Positions 1 through 8,377 of a DNA stretch of 64,000 nucleotides are shown here, one piece after another; position 1 is the stretch's first letter; each line of letters opens with the position of its first letter. Location of the stretch: NCBI RefSeq assembly GCF_000717715.1, contig NZ_JOAI01000006.1:186001-250000 (forward strand), read 5' to 3'. Made by a program: the position numbers and the translations under genes. Below the pieces are notes generated by a model. The model did not search any database and was not told the origin of the DNA. It was given only the letters and a program-made list of their open reading frames with translations. The stretch is from Streptomyces sp. NRRL B-24484 (GTDB taxonomy: Bacteria > Actinomycetota > Actinomycetes > Streptomycetales > Streptomycetaceae).

Positions 1-1320
1 CTTCAGCCGGGCCACCACGCGGGCCCGCTGGTCGAGGTGGGCGACCGCCCGGTTGCCCAGGTGCGGGCGCAGCCCGCTGCGCAGTGCGCCGAAGTGCTCG
101 TCGCCGCGGACGCTGCTGATCCCGGTGTAGTCGTCCAGGAAGGACGACCAGGTCGCGGCGGCCGCCTCGACGTGGCCGTGCTCCATCTGGCGGCGGGCCA
201 GCAGGCCGAGGCCGTGGACCCGGCCCTGCCGCTCGGCCCGCGGCCGGACCCGGTTGGAGGTCTGCAGCGCCGAGATCGAGCCCGGCAGGTCGCCCAGCTC
301 GTACAGCACGTGCGCGAGGTGGAACTGGTACGCCGCCAGGTCGTAGCCGCCGACCGCGTCGTTGCGGCCGTCCGCCCTGGAGAGCGCCGCCTCGGTCTCG
401 GAGAGCCGGGCGAAGGCCTGCCGCCGGTCCTTCACCATCGCCGCCCCGTGCGCCTGCTGGCCGCGCAGGAAGGCGGTGAGCCGGGGGCCGGCGGCGGGCG
501 CGGCCTGCGCCGCAGAGTCCGCGTACTCCAGGGCGCGCGGCCCGTGGCCCAGGCTGGACGCCTGCAGCGACATGCCGCGCAGCGTCCGGCAGTACGTCAC
601 GTGGTCGCCGGCCTGGTCGGCGAGGCGCAGCGCCTGCACGTAGTACGACTGGCCGAGGCCCTGCGCGAGCTCGTAGACCGCGGACCAGCCGGCCAGGTAC
701 GTCAGGTCCGCGGCGGCGGAGAGCATCCCGCCCTTCGACCGGTCGCTGCCGGCGGCCTGCAGCCACGGGCCGACGCTGTTCACCAGGAAACTCGCCATCA
801 TCGGGCGGGCGTGCGCCGCGCCGAGTTCGTCCAGGATGCCGGCCAGCCGGTCGGTCATCGTCCGGACGGTGGCCACCTCGCCGTCGCCGATCCGCACCGT
901 GCGGCCCGCGGCCGCCCGGTCGATCCGCTCGGCGGCCTCGCCGAAGCCGGGCACCGCCAGCGCCGCCGAGTACAGCCCGGCGGCGAGCACGCTCCGGCGG
1001 GACGGGTCCATGTCGGCCCGGCCGAGCGCCACCAGCCCGCTCACCGGATCGGTGGCCTCGCGGTCGCCGAGCCCGGTCTCCTCGGCCGCCACCGGCCGGC
1101 CCAGCCGCCGCGCGAACGCCTCCCGCACGACCCCGGCGACCTCCGCACGCGGCCGCGACCCGGCCAGCCAGTGCGACACCGTGGTCTTGTCGTACGTGAG
1201 TCTGAGCCCCGCCTCCGCGCCGGTGCGGCGGACCGCCCGGGCGAGCTGGTCGTTGCCCCAGTCCGCCTCGCGCATCAGCGCGGCGAGAGCGGCGTTCGGT
1301 GTACGCGTGCGTCGTCCCAT
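1..1320 (-). CDS. XRE-type regulator with TPR-like C-terminus, partial (3' end outside window)
   Basis: The reading frame starts at an ATG at 1320 and stays open for 440 codons to the window edge, so the C-terminus is missing. The first ~80 residues (MGRRTRTPNAALAALMRE...) look like a helix-turn-helix domain, with YDKTTVSHWLAGSRPR as the recognition-helix region. The rest is alpha-helical and rich in Ala, Leu and Tyr, with TPR-like spacing (for example around YYVQALRLADQAGDHVTYC). This architecture is common in Streptomyces regulators that sit beside RsbW-like ATPases, as here: the divergent neighbour starts at 1515. A DNA-binding role is inferred from the fold; the ligand or partner is unknown. 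Confidence 0.75.
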   Translation of the reverse strand, partial: MGRRTRTPNAALAALMREADWGNDQLARAVRRTGAEAGLRLTYDKTTVSHWLAGSRPRAEVAGVVREAFARRLGRPVAAEETGLGDREATDPVSGLVALGRADMDPSRRSVLAAGLYSAALAVPGFGEAAERIDRAAAGRTVRIGDGEVATVRTMTDRLAGILDELGAAHARPMMASFLVNSVGPWLQAAGSDRSKGGMLSAAADLTYLAGWSAVYELAQGLGQSYYVQALRLADQAGDHVTYCRTLRGMSLQASSLGHGPRALEYADSAAQAAPAAGPRLTAFLRGQQAHGAAMVKDRRQAFARLSETEAALSRADGRNDAVGGYDLAAYQFHLAHVLYELGDLPGSISALQTSNRVRPRAERQGRVHGLGLLARRQMEHGHVEAAAATWSSFLDDYTGISSVRGDEHFGALRSGLRPHLGNRAVAHLDQRARVVARLK

Positions 1321-1336
1321 GTCGGCCTCGACTCGT

Positions 1337-1353
1337 GTTCAACCGGTTCAACC
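1337..1353. promoter_or_regulatory. Direct repeat GTTCAACC x2, possible operator
   Basis: Two copies of GTTCAACC (1337-1344 and 1346-1353) lie one base apart, 17-33 bp upstream of the start codon of the minus-strand regulator. They are inside the 194-bp divergent intergenic region. The position suggests an autoregulatory site; this is inference only. Confidence 0.3.
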
Positions 1354-1514
1354 CTGTCCACAGCATGGACTGTTCTCTCCTGTGGAGTAAACGAGTTGAC
1401 TGAACGTGAGCCGTTGGAGGGACTGGATCCGACGGCTCCCTGCGGCCTGCCCCGGTTTCCCCCCACCGGCGGCAGGCCGTGTCCCCCGCCGTCCCGGGAG
1501 AGCAGGAGCGACCC

Positions 1515-1928
1515 ATGACGACCGCCGCGAGGTCATCGACCGCCGTGACGCGCCAGGCTCCGCCCGCCGCGGCCGAACTGCCGTGCGAGGAACGGTCGGC
1601 GCAGCTCGCCCGCGGGCTGGTCCGGGCCCGCCTCGACCACCTCGGGCTGGCCGCCCTCGTCGAGGACGCCGAACTGGTGGTCTCCGAGCTGGTCGGCAAC
1701 AGCGTCCGGCACTGCGGCGGCCGGCGGATCCGGGTCACCGTCCGACGCCGGCTCGACGGCCGGGTCCGGATCAGCGTCGAGGACGCCTGCCGCACCCCGC
1801 CGACGCTGCTCACCGCCGCCGAGGACGACGAGTGCCACCGCGGGCTCGCCCTGGTCGACACGCTGGCGGACCGCTGGGGGACGGCGCCGACGGCGGGCGG
1901 GAAGGTGACCTGGGCCGACCTGCGCTGA
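1515..1928 (+). CDS. RsbW-like ATP-binding protein (HATPase anti-sigma family)
   Basis: A 137-aa protein with the histidine-kinase-like ATPase fold used by anti-sigma factor kinases. The N-box is visible as ELVVSELVGNSVRHC (around residue 60), followed by VRISVEDACRTPP (G1-box region) and a degenerate lid before RGLALVDTLADRWG, the usual G2-like segment. The start at 1515 is chosen because AGGAG at 1504-1508 is correctly spaced; a GTG at 1479 would add 12 residues but has no better site. It is divergent from an XRE/TPR regulator, a pairing frequent in streptomycetes. The target sigma factor or anti-anti-sigma factor is not encoded nearby. Confidence 0.8.
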   Translation: MTTAARSSTAVTRQAPPAAAELPCEERSAQLARGLVRARLDHLGLAALVEDAELVVSELVGNSVRHCGGRRIRVTVRRRLDGRVRISVEDACRTPPTLLTAAEDDECHRGLALVDTLADRWGTAPTAGGKVTWADLR

Positions 1929-2069
1929 CCTGCGCCGACGTCCCGCGCCGAGGTCCCGGGCGTCCGCGGTGTGTCGCCCGGACGGCGTGCGTGGCTCGAA
2001 CGGGGATCGGGACGCGGCCGTCTAGCGTGAGGGGGCGGCCGGACCGGGCCGCTACCGAGGAGGGCGCCC

Positions 2070-3305
2070 GTGTCGTCGCATGCCCGCTGGTTGATCGTCT
2101 CCCTGGTGATGCTGATGGCGGCCTGCGCGACCGCGCCGCGGACCGGTGCCGGGCAGTCCTCCGCGGCCGCGCGGCCGCAGTCGCCCTCCGCTCCGGGAAC
2201 GGGGAGCGCCCGGGTGAGCCCGTCGCAACCGCCCTCGTCCGGGTCCGCCGACTCGGCGGAGCCCACCTGGCGGACGCTGACGCCCCCGGCGTCCGGGCCG
2301 GTGACCGACGAGCAGCTGGCCGGGCAGCGGATCGTGTACTCCTACCCGGGCCCGGTCGTCCCCGAGTCAGTGCTGGCGGCGGTCCGCGGCGGGCGGGCCG
2401 CCGGGGTGATCTTCTTCGCGGAGAACATCCCCGACACCGCCACCCTGCGGACGGCGGTGGAGCGGCTGCGCGAGGCGCAGGGGCAGAGCCCGGTGACGGC
2501 GCCGCTGCTGCTGATGACCGACCAGGAGGGCGGCAAGGTGCGGCGGCTGCCCGGTGCCCCGGAGCTGTCCGCGCGGGAGGTCGGCGAGTCGGCGGACGCG
2601 GTGGCGGTGGCCGCCCGCACCGGCGCGGAGGCGGGGAAGAACCTCGCCGCCGCCGGGCTGAACGTCAACCTCGCGCCGGTGCTGGACGTGTACGGGACGC
2701 CCGGCAACTTCATCGACGCCAAGCACCGCTCCTACGGACAGGACCCGGCGGCGGTCGCCGATCTGGCGGCGGCCTTCGCGGTGGCCCAGCGGCAGGAGGG
2801 GGTGGCGGCGACCGTCAAGCACTTCCCCGGGCTGGGCACGGCGCCGGCCGGGATGAACACCGACGCCGGCCCGGTGAGCCTGCCGGTGCCGCTGGAGCGC
2901 CTGCGATCGGTGGAGGAGGCGCCCTACCGGGCGGCGCTGGCCGTCGGGGTGCCGCTGGTGATGCTCTCCTGGGCGGTCTACCCGGCGCTGGACGCCGAGC
3001 GGCCCGCCGGGCTCTCGCCGACCGTGGTGCAGGGGGAGCTGCGCGAGCGGCTGGGCTTCCGCGGGGTGACGGTGACGGACGCGCTGGAGGCCGGGGCGCT
3101 CAACGGCTTCGGCGGCACCGGCGAGCGGGCGGTGGCGGCCGCCGCGGCCGGGATGGACCTGGTGCTCTGCTCCGCGCGCGACGCCCGGCAGGGCGACCTC
3201 GCGGCGCAGGCACTGGCCGGCGCACTGGCCGACGGCCGGCTGGACCGGGTCGGCTTCACCACCGCCACCGCCCGGATCGCCACCCTGCGGGGCGCCCTTC
3301 ACTAG
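2070..3305 (+). CDS. Glycoside hydrolase family 3 (NagZ-like) lipoprotein
   Basis: A 411-aa exported lipoprotein: signal peptide followed by the lipobox LMAAC (Cys around residue 19), then a Ser/Pro/Gly-rich linker to about residue 80. The TIM-barrel GH3 domain follows, with LMTDQEGGKVRRLPG, NLAPVLDVYG and KHFPGLG. The nucleophile Asp is preserved in VTVTDALEAGALNG. The Asp-His dyad that NagZ enzymes carry after KHFPGHG (D-S-H) is replaced by M-N-T-D here, so the acid/base group is not the usual one. Classic NagZ releases GlcNAc from muropeptides; this exported version may act on wall fragments. The GTG start at 2070 has GAGGAGGG just upstream. Confidence 0.8.
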   Translation: MSSHARWLIVSLVMLMAACATAPRTGAGQSSAAARPQSPSAPGTGSARVSPSQPPSSGSADSAEPTWRTLTPPASGPVTDEQLAGQRIVYSYPGPVVPESVLAAVRGGRAAGVIFFAENIPDTATLRTAVERLREAQGQSPVTAPLLLMTDQEGGKVRRLPGAPELSAREVGESADAVAVAARTGAEAGKNLAAAGLNVNLAPVLDVYGTPGNFIDAKHRSYGQDPAAVADLAAAFAVAQRQEGVAATVKHFPGLGTAPAGMNTDAGPVSLPVPLERLRSVEEAPYRAALAVGVPLVMLSWAVYPALDAERPAGLSPTVVQGELRERLGFRGVTVTDALEAGALNGFGGTGERAVAAAAAGMDLVLCSARDARQGDLAAQALAGALADGRLDRVGFTTATARIATLRGALH

Positions 3306-3363
3306 GGCGTTCCTTCACGTGCACACGAGGTGACCCCGCGCGCCCCTGAGGGCCTGCTCCGGG

Positions 3364-4335
3364 TCAGAGCCAGCCCCGTTGGGCGGCTTTGATGCCGGCT
3401 TCGAAGCGGCTGGTGGCGTTGAGGCGTTCCATGATGGAGGCCATGTGGCGGCCGACGGTGCGGGAGGAGATGCCGAGGCGCTGACCCGCGGTGTCGTCGG
3501 TGGCTCCGGTGCCGAGCAGGCGCAGCAGTTCGCGTTCGTTGGGGGTGAGGCCGGTCGCCGGGTCCGCGGGGCTGGTGGCGCCGAGGGGGACGGCGGTGTT
3601 CCAGGCCTGTTCGAACAGGTCGAGCAGGGCGTGGAGGATGCCGGGTTCGGTGATGTGGAGGGCGCCCTTGCGGTTGTCGGCGGGGTCGATGGGGACGAGG
3701 GCCTGGCTGCGGTCGGTGATGATCAGGCGCTGGGGGACGGCGGGGGCGGTGCGCACCTCGCTTCCCCGGCCCAGCAGCCAGTGCGCGTAGGCGGTGACGT
3801 GCGGCTGGTGGCGGGTGGCGTCCTGGTAGAGGGTGCGCATGGTGACGCCGCGGGCGAGGACCTCGTTGTCGGAGGGGCGTGAGGCGTCGAGGTCCTCGGG
3901 GCGCTGGTTGCCCGGTTGGCTGCTGAGGACCTCGGTCGTGGTGGAGCGGCCCATCTGTTCGAGGCGGGCGTGGATGGCGTCCATGCCGAGCAGCCGTTCG
4001 CCGTGGGAGGCGCGGTGTTCGGCGCGTTCGGCGACCATGCGGGTGACGGCGGCGCGGGAGGCGGCGAGGGCGGCCTGGCGGGCGGCGAGGTCGGCCTCCT
4101 GGCGGGCGACCATGTCGGCGAGTCCGATCGCGGGGTCGATGGCCCGCATCTGCCCCGGGTGGTCGGCCGAGGCTCGGACGAGCATGAGTTCGCCGAGTTC
4201 GTCGAGGCAGCCGTGGACCTGGACGGCCGTCAGCGTGCAGCGGGCGGCCAGTTCGTCCACGCCGTCGGCAGGGTGGTCGAGCATGGCCCGGTAGACGGCG
4301 GTGGCGGCGGCCGACAGGCCCAGTGCCTCCAACAT
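3364..4335 (-). CDS. Orphan TrmB/LuxR-type transcriptional regulator
   Basis: A 323-aa cytoplasmic regulator without a receiver domain. Residues 1-60 (MLEALGLSAAATAVYRAML...) resemble a TrmB-type winged helix. A charged Ala-rich coiled coil follows (around 70-110, ARQEADLAARQAALAASRAAV), then a middle domain that in this family resembles the phospholipase-D fold effector region of TrmB. The C-terminus is a LuxR helix-turn-helix (LTPNERELLRLLGTGATDDT ... LGISSRTVGRHMASIMERL). The start at 4335 follows a GGGGGGAT purine stretch; an upstream ATG at 4404 adds 23 unlikely residues. It diverges from a tiny secreted peptide gene at 4736, so control of that gene is a reasonable inference. Confidence 0.75.
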   Translation of the reverse strand: MLEALGLSAAATAVYRAMLDHPADGVDELAARCTLTAVQVHGCLDELGELMLVRASADHPGQMRAIDPAIGLADMVARQEADLAARQAALAASRAAVTRMVAERAEHRASHGERLLGMDAIHARLEQMGRSTTTEVLSSQPGNQRPEDLDASRPSDNEVLARGVTMRTLYQDATRHQPHVTAYAHWLLGRGSEVRTAPAVPQRLIITDRSQALVPIDPADNRKGALHITEPGILHALLDLFEQAWNTAVPLGATSPADPATGLTPNERELLRLLGTGATDDTAGQRLGISSRTVGRHMASIMERLNATSRFEAGIKAAQRGWL

Positions 4336-4543
4336 GAGATCCCCCCGGATCGATGGTTCAGGCGCCGCGGTGGCGGCAGAACGGCATCCTCGCAGCCCGG
4401 CCACGCCCTTTCAAGATCAATTGGTGGCCTTTCGTCGCAGGTCAGGGGATATGTCGCCTGATTCCGTCCTGTGTCGCATCGCCCCCGATCGACCGTCGTG
4501 CCGATGTCCGGCAGGCCGTCCGGGACGGGAATCTGACTGACGT

Positions 4544-4561
4544 GGACATGGCTGCATGTCC
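4544..4561. promoter_or_regulatory. 18-bp palindrome between regulator and peptide gene
   Basis: GGACATGGCTGCATGTCC is a perfect inverted repeat with 7-bp arms and a GCTG spacer. A further half-site ATGTCCGG lies at 4504-4511. The palindrome sits in the 400-bp divergent region (4336-4735), about 209 bp from the regulator start and 175 bp from the peptide start. This region holds no other gene and has a locally AT-richer stretch around 4410-4460. It is a plausible operator for the LuxR-type regulator. Confidence 0.4.
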
Positions 4562-4735
4562 GGAGTCGGACTGGCCGGTTGGCGACACCCGGAAGCCCTT
4601 CCGGTGGCTTCCGCGAGCGACGAAGCTAGTGATCGCCGCCAGGACGACAGGCCGGGCGGCAGCCGGACGGAGCGTCAACCGCGGGACGCGCCGACGGACT
4701 TGCCCGTACAGATTCGAACGCCGAAGGACTCCGCC

Positions 4736-4891
4736 ATGATCCGCACCCGTATCGCCCAGGCCGCCGCGGTCGCCGCCATCGCCCTGACCGCCCTGGCCGT
4801 CGCTCCCACCACTCCGGCCGGCGCCACCGCCGCCACCGCCGCCGCGCAGACCGGCGTGCGGACCTCCGACAGCCTCGGCTGGGGCGGCTGA
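4736..4891 (+). CDS. 51-aa secreted peptide precursor (unknown)
   Basis: The gene encodes 51 residues: MIRTRIAQAAAVAAIALTAL opens a Sec signal peptide, with a likely cleavage after AGA near residue 30. This leaves a mature tail of about 20 residues ending in GVRTSDSLGWGG. An AAGGA at 4724-4728 is well spaced from the ATG. The next gene begins 9 bp after the stop codon, so the two are probably co-translated. Divergent to it is an orphan LuxR-type regulator. I do not recognise the family. Size, export and context fit a signalling peptide or peptide-product precursor, but no modification enzyme is adjacent, so the role is open. Confidence 0.6.
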   Translation: MIRTRIAQAAAVAAIALTALAVAPTTPAGATAATAAAQTGVRTSDSLGWGG

Positions 4892-4900
4892 TCCCACCCC

Positions 4901-5221
4901 ATGGACATCGTCTACGCCAGCCTGCGCCGCAGGTGCCCCGGGCCGGTTCCGCCCGGTGAGGCGGCCGAGGTCCTCGCCGCCCTGTGGGCGCACGCCCGGC
5001 CCGACGACGGCCTCCAGCACGTCTCCGCCCGCATCGAGGACGACCGGGTCGACCTCCTGCTCTACCTCCTCACCCGCACCCCCGGCCCCGCCGACGCGGA
5101 CGCAGGCCCCGCCCGTGCCCGTGCGCTGATGGACCGGAGCCACCTGGCCTCACCCCTGCTGCGCCGCCGGTACCTGCCACCGGCACCCGCTCCGGCGACC
5201 GCCCGACCCGCCCTGCCCTGA
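4901..5221 (+). CDS. Small hypothetical protein coupled to the secreted peptide
   Basis: A 106-aa protein beginning MDIVYASLRRRCPGPVPPGE, without signal peptide or membrane segment. It has a compact amphipathic core (EVLAALWAHARPDDGLQHV, then DRVDLLLYLLTRTPGP) and a Pro/Ala-rich tail (SPLLRRRYLPPAPAPA). It starts 9 bp after the peptide gene and follows the same high-GC codon use, which supports it as real. No catalytic motif is visible and I do not recognise the family. Its position suggests a function tied to the 51-aa peptide, for example processing, immunity or control. Confidence 0.6.
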   Translation: MDIVYASLRRRCPGPVPPGEAAEVLAALWAHARPDDGLQHVSARIEDDRVDLLLYLLTRTPGPADADAGPARARALMDRSHLASPLLRRRYLPPAPAPATARPALP

Positions 5222-5508
5222 ACCGGCGGGCCACCGGCCTCCGCCCCGGCGGGTCCACCGCGGCGCACCCGTGGCCGTGACCGCTGTTCCTGCAGGACAG
5301 CCGTCCCCGCCCCGGCCCTCCGGCCGGTGCCCACGGGCCGCCCCACCCCCTTCCGATCGTCCAACGGCACCGCGGCGCGTCCCGCCGTGCCCGCTGCACC
5401 CCGCACAGCGCCGACGGCCCCGCCGCCCGGCCGTCGTGCCGCCCGGCCGGTGTCCGGCCGCGTGCACCCCCTTCGACTTTTCTTCCACGACCCGTCAGGA
5501 GTTCTCCC

Positions 5509-6931
5509 ATGTCCTTGCGTTCCCGCCGCATCGCCGCCAAGTCCTCGGCCACCCTGCTCGCCTCCGCCGCGATGGTGGGCGGTCTGCTGGTGCCGTCCGC
5601 CCACGCCGACACCAACACCATCGTGAGCGTCGCCAACGCCAACCTGGGCAAGAAGGCGTGCTCGACCAACAGCACCGGCGGGACGGGCTACTACTCCAGC
5701 TGCACCGGCGCCAACGGCGCTCCGGAGGCGTGGTGCGCGGACTTCGCCAAGTGGGTGTGGGCGCGGGCCGGTTACAACGTCTCCGGGCTGACCGCCGGTG
5801 CGGGCAGCTTCGGCCGGTACGGGTCGGGGCTGCACTCCACGCCGCAGGTCGGCGACGCCCTGCTCTTCAACTACGACGGCCGCGGCTACGCCGACCACGT
5901 CGCCGTCGTGACGGCGGTCGGGAACGGGACCGTCACCACCGTGGGCGGAAACGAGAGCGGCGTCTCGGGCAACTGGTCGGCGACCTCCTCCGTCCACCAG
6001 TCCACCCACAGCTCCGCCGTCGGCTCGTACTACGGCAGCCAGCGGATCAGCGGCTACGTCTCCCCGCAGGGCGGCAGCAGCACCCCGCCGCCCTCCGCAC
6101 CGCCGTCGGCCGCGGCGCCGTCGCTGGGCGCCGAGGGTTCGGTGGTGGCCGAGGACGGGACGCAGTACACCTTCACCCGTGACGCGGCCAACGGCCACCT
6201 GCAGGTCACCTACCTGCCTGCAGATCACCTACCTGCCCAAGGGCGGCCAGTGGGCCACCTCCGACCTCACGGACAACGTCGGCACCCCCGTCACCGGAGG
6301 CGGCATCAGCAACACGGTCGCCCCCGACGGCACCCTGTACATCTTCAGCCGCGGCTCCATGGACGGCGGCCACCTCAGCGCCACCTACCTCAACAGCGTC
6401 GGGGCCTGGGCCACCGCCGACATGAGCGACTACGTCGGCACGCCCGTCTCCGCCGGTGGCGCGCCCTCGGCGTTCGTGCAGAAGGACGGCACGGTCGGTG
6501 TGGTGACGGCGAACTCGGCGAACGGCCACGTCTACATGACCTACCTGCCGAACGGCGGGCAGTGGACGGGCGCCGACATGACCACCCTGGCCACCGGCTA
6601 CGTCGGCACCCCCGCCTCCGCCGGCGGCGCGCCCGCCGCGTTCCTGCAGCCCGACGGCACCATCGGCGTCGTCACCGCCGACTCGGCGAACGGCCACGTC
6701 CACATGACCTACCTGCCGAACGGCGGGCAGTGGACCGGCGCCGACATGACCACCCTGGCCGGCACCGCGGTGACCGGCGGCAGCATCAACAACGCCATCG
6801 CCCCGGACGGCACCCACTACATCTTCACCGTCGGCTCCACCAACGGCGGCCACCTGAGCGCCACCTACGCCGGCACCTCCTGGGCCACCACCGACATGAC
6901 CAACCAGGTCGGCACCCCCGCCGCCGGCTGA
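5509..6931 (+). CDS. Secreted CHAP-domain peptidoglycan hydrolase with repeat domain (frameshifted)
   Basis: AGGAG at 5497-5501 precedes an ATG and a Sec signal peptide ending near SAHA (residue 33). A CHAP amidase/endopeptidase domain follows (about 35-185) with catalytic Cys in EAWCADFAKWVWARAG and His in GYADHVAVV. After a Pro/Ser linker (GGSSTPPPSAPPS) comes a C-terminal domain of five ~50-aa repeats marked by NGHLxxTYLP and W-x(4)DMT. The frame breaks at about 6217: upstream reading is in one frame to ...NGHLQVTYL, while the repeats continue in the +1 frame to the stop at 6931. If read literally, the product leaves the repeats and runs out of frame to 7077. A sequencing or assembly error, or a real mutation, cannot be separated here. 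Confidence 0.75.
6118..6217 (+). repeat. 100-bp exact repeat, copy 1
   Basis: These 100 bases are identical to 7470-7569 (offset 1352). They cover the junction from the Pro/Ser linker into the first C-terminal repeat. The identity stops exactly at the base where the reading frame shifts, after ...CACCTACCTGC. Confidence 0.85.
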
Positions 6932-7073
6932 CGGGCCCGCCCGCGCCGGGTGCTCCCGCCCCGCCCACCGGGGCGGGAGCACCCGGCGGCCCAGCCCTGC
7001 CGATCGCCGGCCGGAACCGACCCCGACCGGCGCCGCCCGCCGCCGCCGCCACGCCACACCACCGGAGCAGACC

Positions 7074-8301
7074 GTGACCACCCGCCCCCGCCGCATCCCC
7101 GCCCTCGCCCTCGCCGCCGGTCTCCTCGCCTGCGCCGCCCCGGTCCTCGCCGCCGGCGAGGCCTCGGCCGCCTCGGTGAGCACCTGGGACAAGGTCGCCG
7201 CCTGCGAGAGCGGCGGCAACTGGGCCATCAACACCGGCAACGGGTACTACGGCGGTCTGCAGTTCTCCCGGAGCACCTGGCTCGCCTACGGCGGCGGCCA
7301 GTACGCCGGGTACCCGTACCAGGCGACCAAGCAGCAGCAGATCCTCGTCGGGGAGAAGGTCCTGGCCGGCCAGGGGCAGGGCGCGTGGCCGGTGTGCGGT
7401 CCCAAGGCCGGCCTCGGAGCGGACCACGCCGACCCCTACCCGTCGACCACCCCGCCGCCGGCTCCGGCTCCGTCGCTGGGCGCCGAGGGTTCGGTGGTGG
7501 CCGAGGACGGGACGCAGTACACCTTCACCCGTGACGCGGCCAACGGCCACCTGCAGGTCACCTACCTGCTCGAACGGCCACCTGCGGATCACCTACCTGC
7601 CCAAGGGCGGCAACTGGGCGACGGTCGACCTCAACGGGCAGACCGGCACCCCCGTCACCGGGGGCGGCGTCAGCAACACGGTCGCCCCCGACGGCACCCT
7701 GTACATCTTCAGCCGCGGCTCCGCGGACGGCGGCCACCTCAGCGCCACCTACCTCAACAGCGCCGGCACGTGGGCGACGGCCGACATGACCGCCACGGTG
7801 GGCACGCCCGTCTCCGCCGGCGGCGCGCCCTCGGCGTTCGTGCAGAAGGACGGCACCGTCGGTGTGGTGACGGCGAACTCGGCGAACGGCCACGTCTACA
7901 TGACCTACCTGCCGAACGGCGGGCAGTGGACGGGCGCCGACATGACCACCCTGGCCGACCTCACCAACCAGGCCGGTACCCCCGCCTCGGCCGGCGGCGC
8001 GCCCGCCGCGTTCCTGCAGCCCGACGGCACGGTCGGCGTCGTCACGGCCGACTCGGCCGACGGCCACGTCCACATGACCTACCTGCCGAACGGCGGGCAG
8101 TGGACCGGCGCCGACATGACCGCCCTGGCCGGCACGCCGGTGACCGGCGGCAGCATCGGCAACGCCATCGCCCCCGACGGCACCCACTACATCTTCACCG
8201 TCGGCTCCACCAACGGCGGCCACCTCAGCGCCACCTACGCCGGCACCTCCTGGGCCACCACCGACATGACCGGCTACGTCGGCACCCCCGCCGCCGGCTG
8301 A
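7074..8301 (+). CDS. Secreted Rpf-type transglycosylase with repeat domain (frameshifted)
   Basis: The GTG at 7074 is preceded by GGAG. A signal peptide (to about residue 36, ending in ASA) leads into a resuscitation-promoting-factor-like domain: STWDKVAACESGGNWAINTG, with the catalytic Glu in ACESGG, then YYGGLQFSRSTWLAYGG. This fold cleaves the glycan strand of peptidoglycan. After a short Pro-rich linker the same five-repeat domain as in the upstream gene follows, up to 8301. As there, the frame shifts by +1 at about 7569, just after NGHLQVTYL; the downstream frame resumes at SNGHLRITYLPKGG. Literal translation would lose the repeats and end at 8447. The pair probably arose by fusing different catalytic domains to one wall- or glycan-binding module. 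Confidence 0.75.
7470..7569 (+). repeat. 100-bp exact repeat, copy 2
   Basis: Identical to 6118-6217. Immediately after it, a partly redundant segment encodes NGHLRITYLP in the next frame, so the NGHL...TYL unit is effectively present twice across the junction. This looks like a recombination or assembly joint. Confidence 0.85.
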
Positions 8302-8312
8302 CCCGCGGACGA

Positions 8313-8346
8313 GGGGCGGTGCGCACCCATGGGTGCGCACCGCCCC
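8313..8346. terminator. 34-bp perfect palindrome, bidirectional terminator
   Basis: A perfect 34-bp palindrome (arm GGGGCGGTGCGCACCCA) lies between the convergent Rpf-type gene and the phospholipase C gene. Its position and strength fit a shared terminator. There is no long U-tract, as is usual in this group. Confidence 0.7.
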
Positions 8347-8377
8347 TTCGCCGTCCCCGGGTCCCGCGGGCGGGACG

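Noticed and set aside
37..1518. Plus-strand long open frame at the left edge.
   Set aside because: Its translation is Arg/Gly/Pro/Val-rich without any domain, whereas the minus strand gives a clear HTH/TPR protein with proper codon bias.
4701..4735. A tRNA-like GATTCGAACG stretch before the peptide gene.
   Set aside because: No acceptor or anticodon stems can be drawn around it; it is ordinary upstream sequence.
5509..7077. Programmed +1 ribosomal frameshifting in the CHAP and Rpf-type genes.
   Set aside because: No slippery codon with a rare or stop codon is present at the shift, and the break coincides with the end of a shared 100-bp block, which fits recombination or assembly error better.
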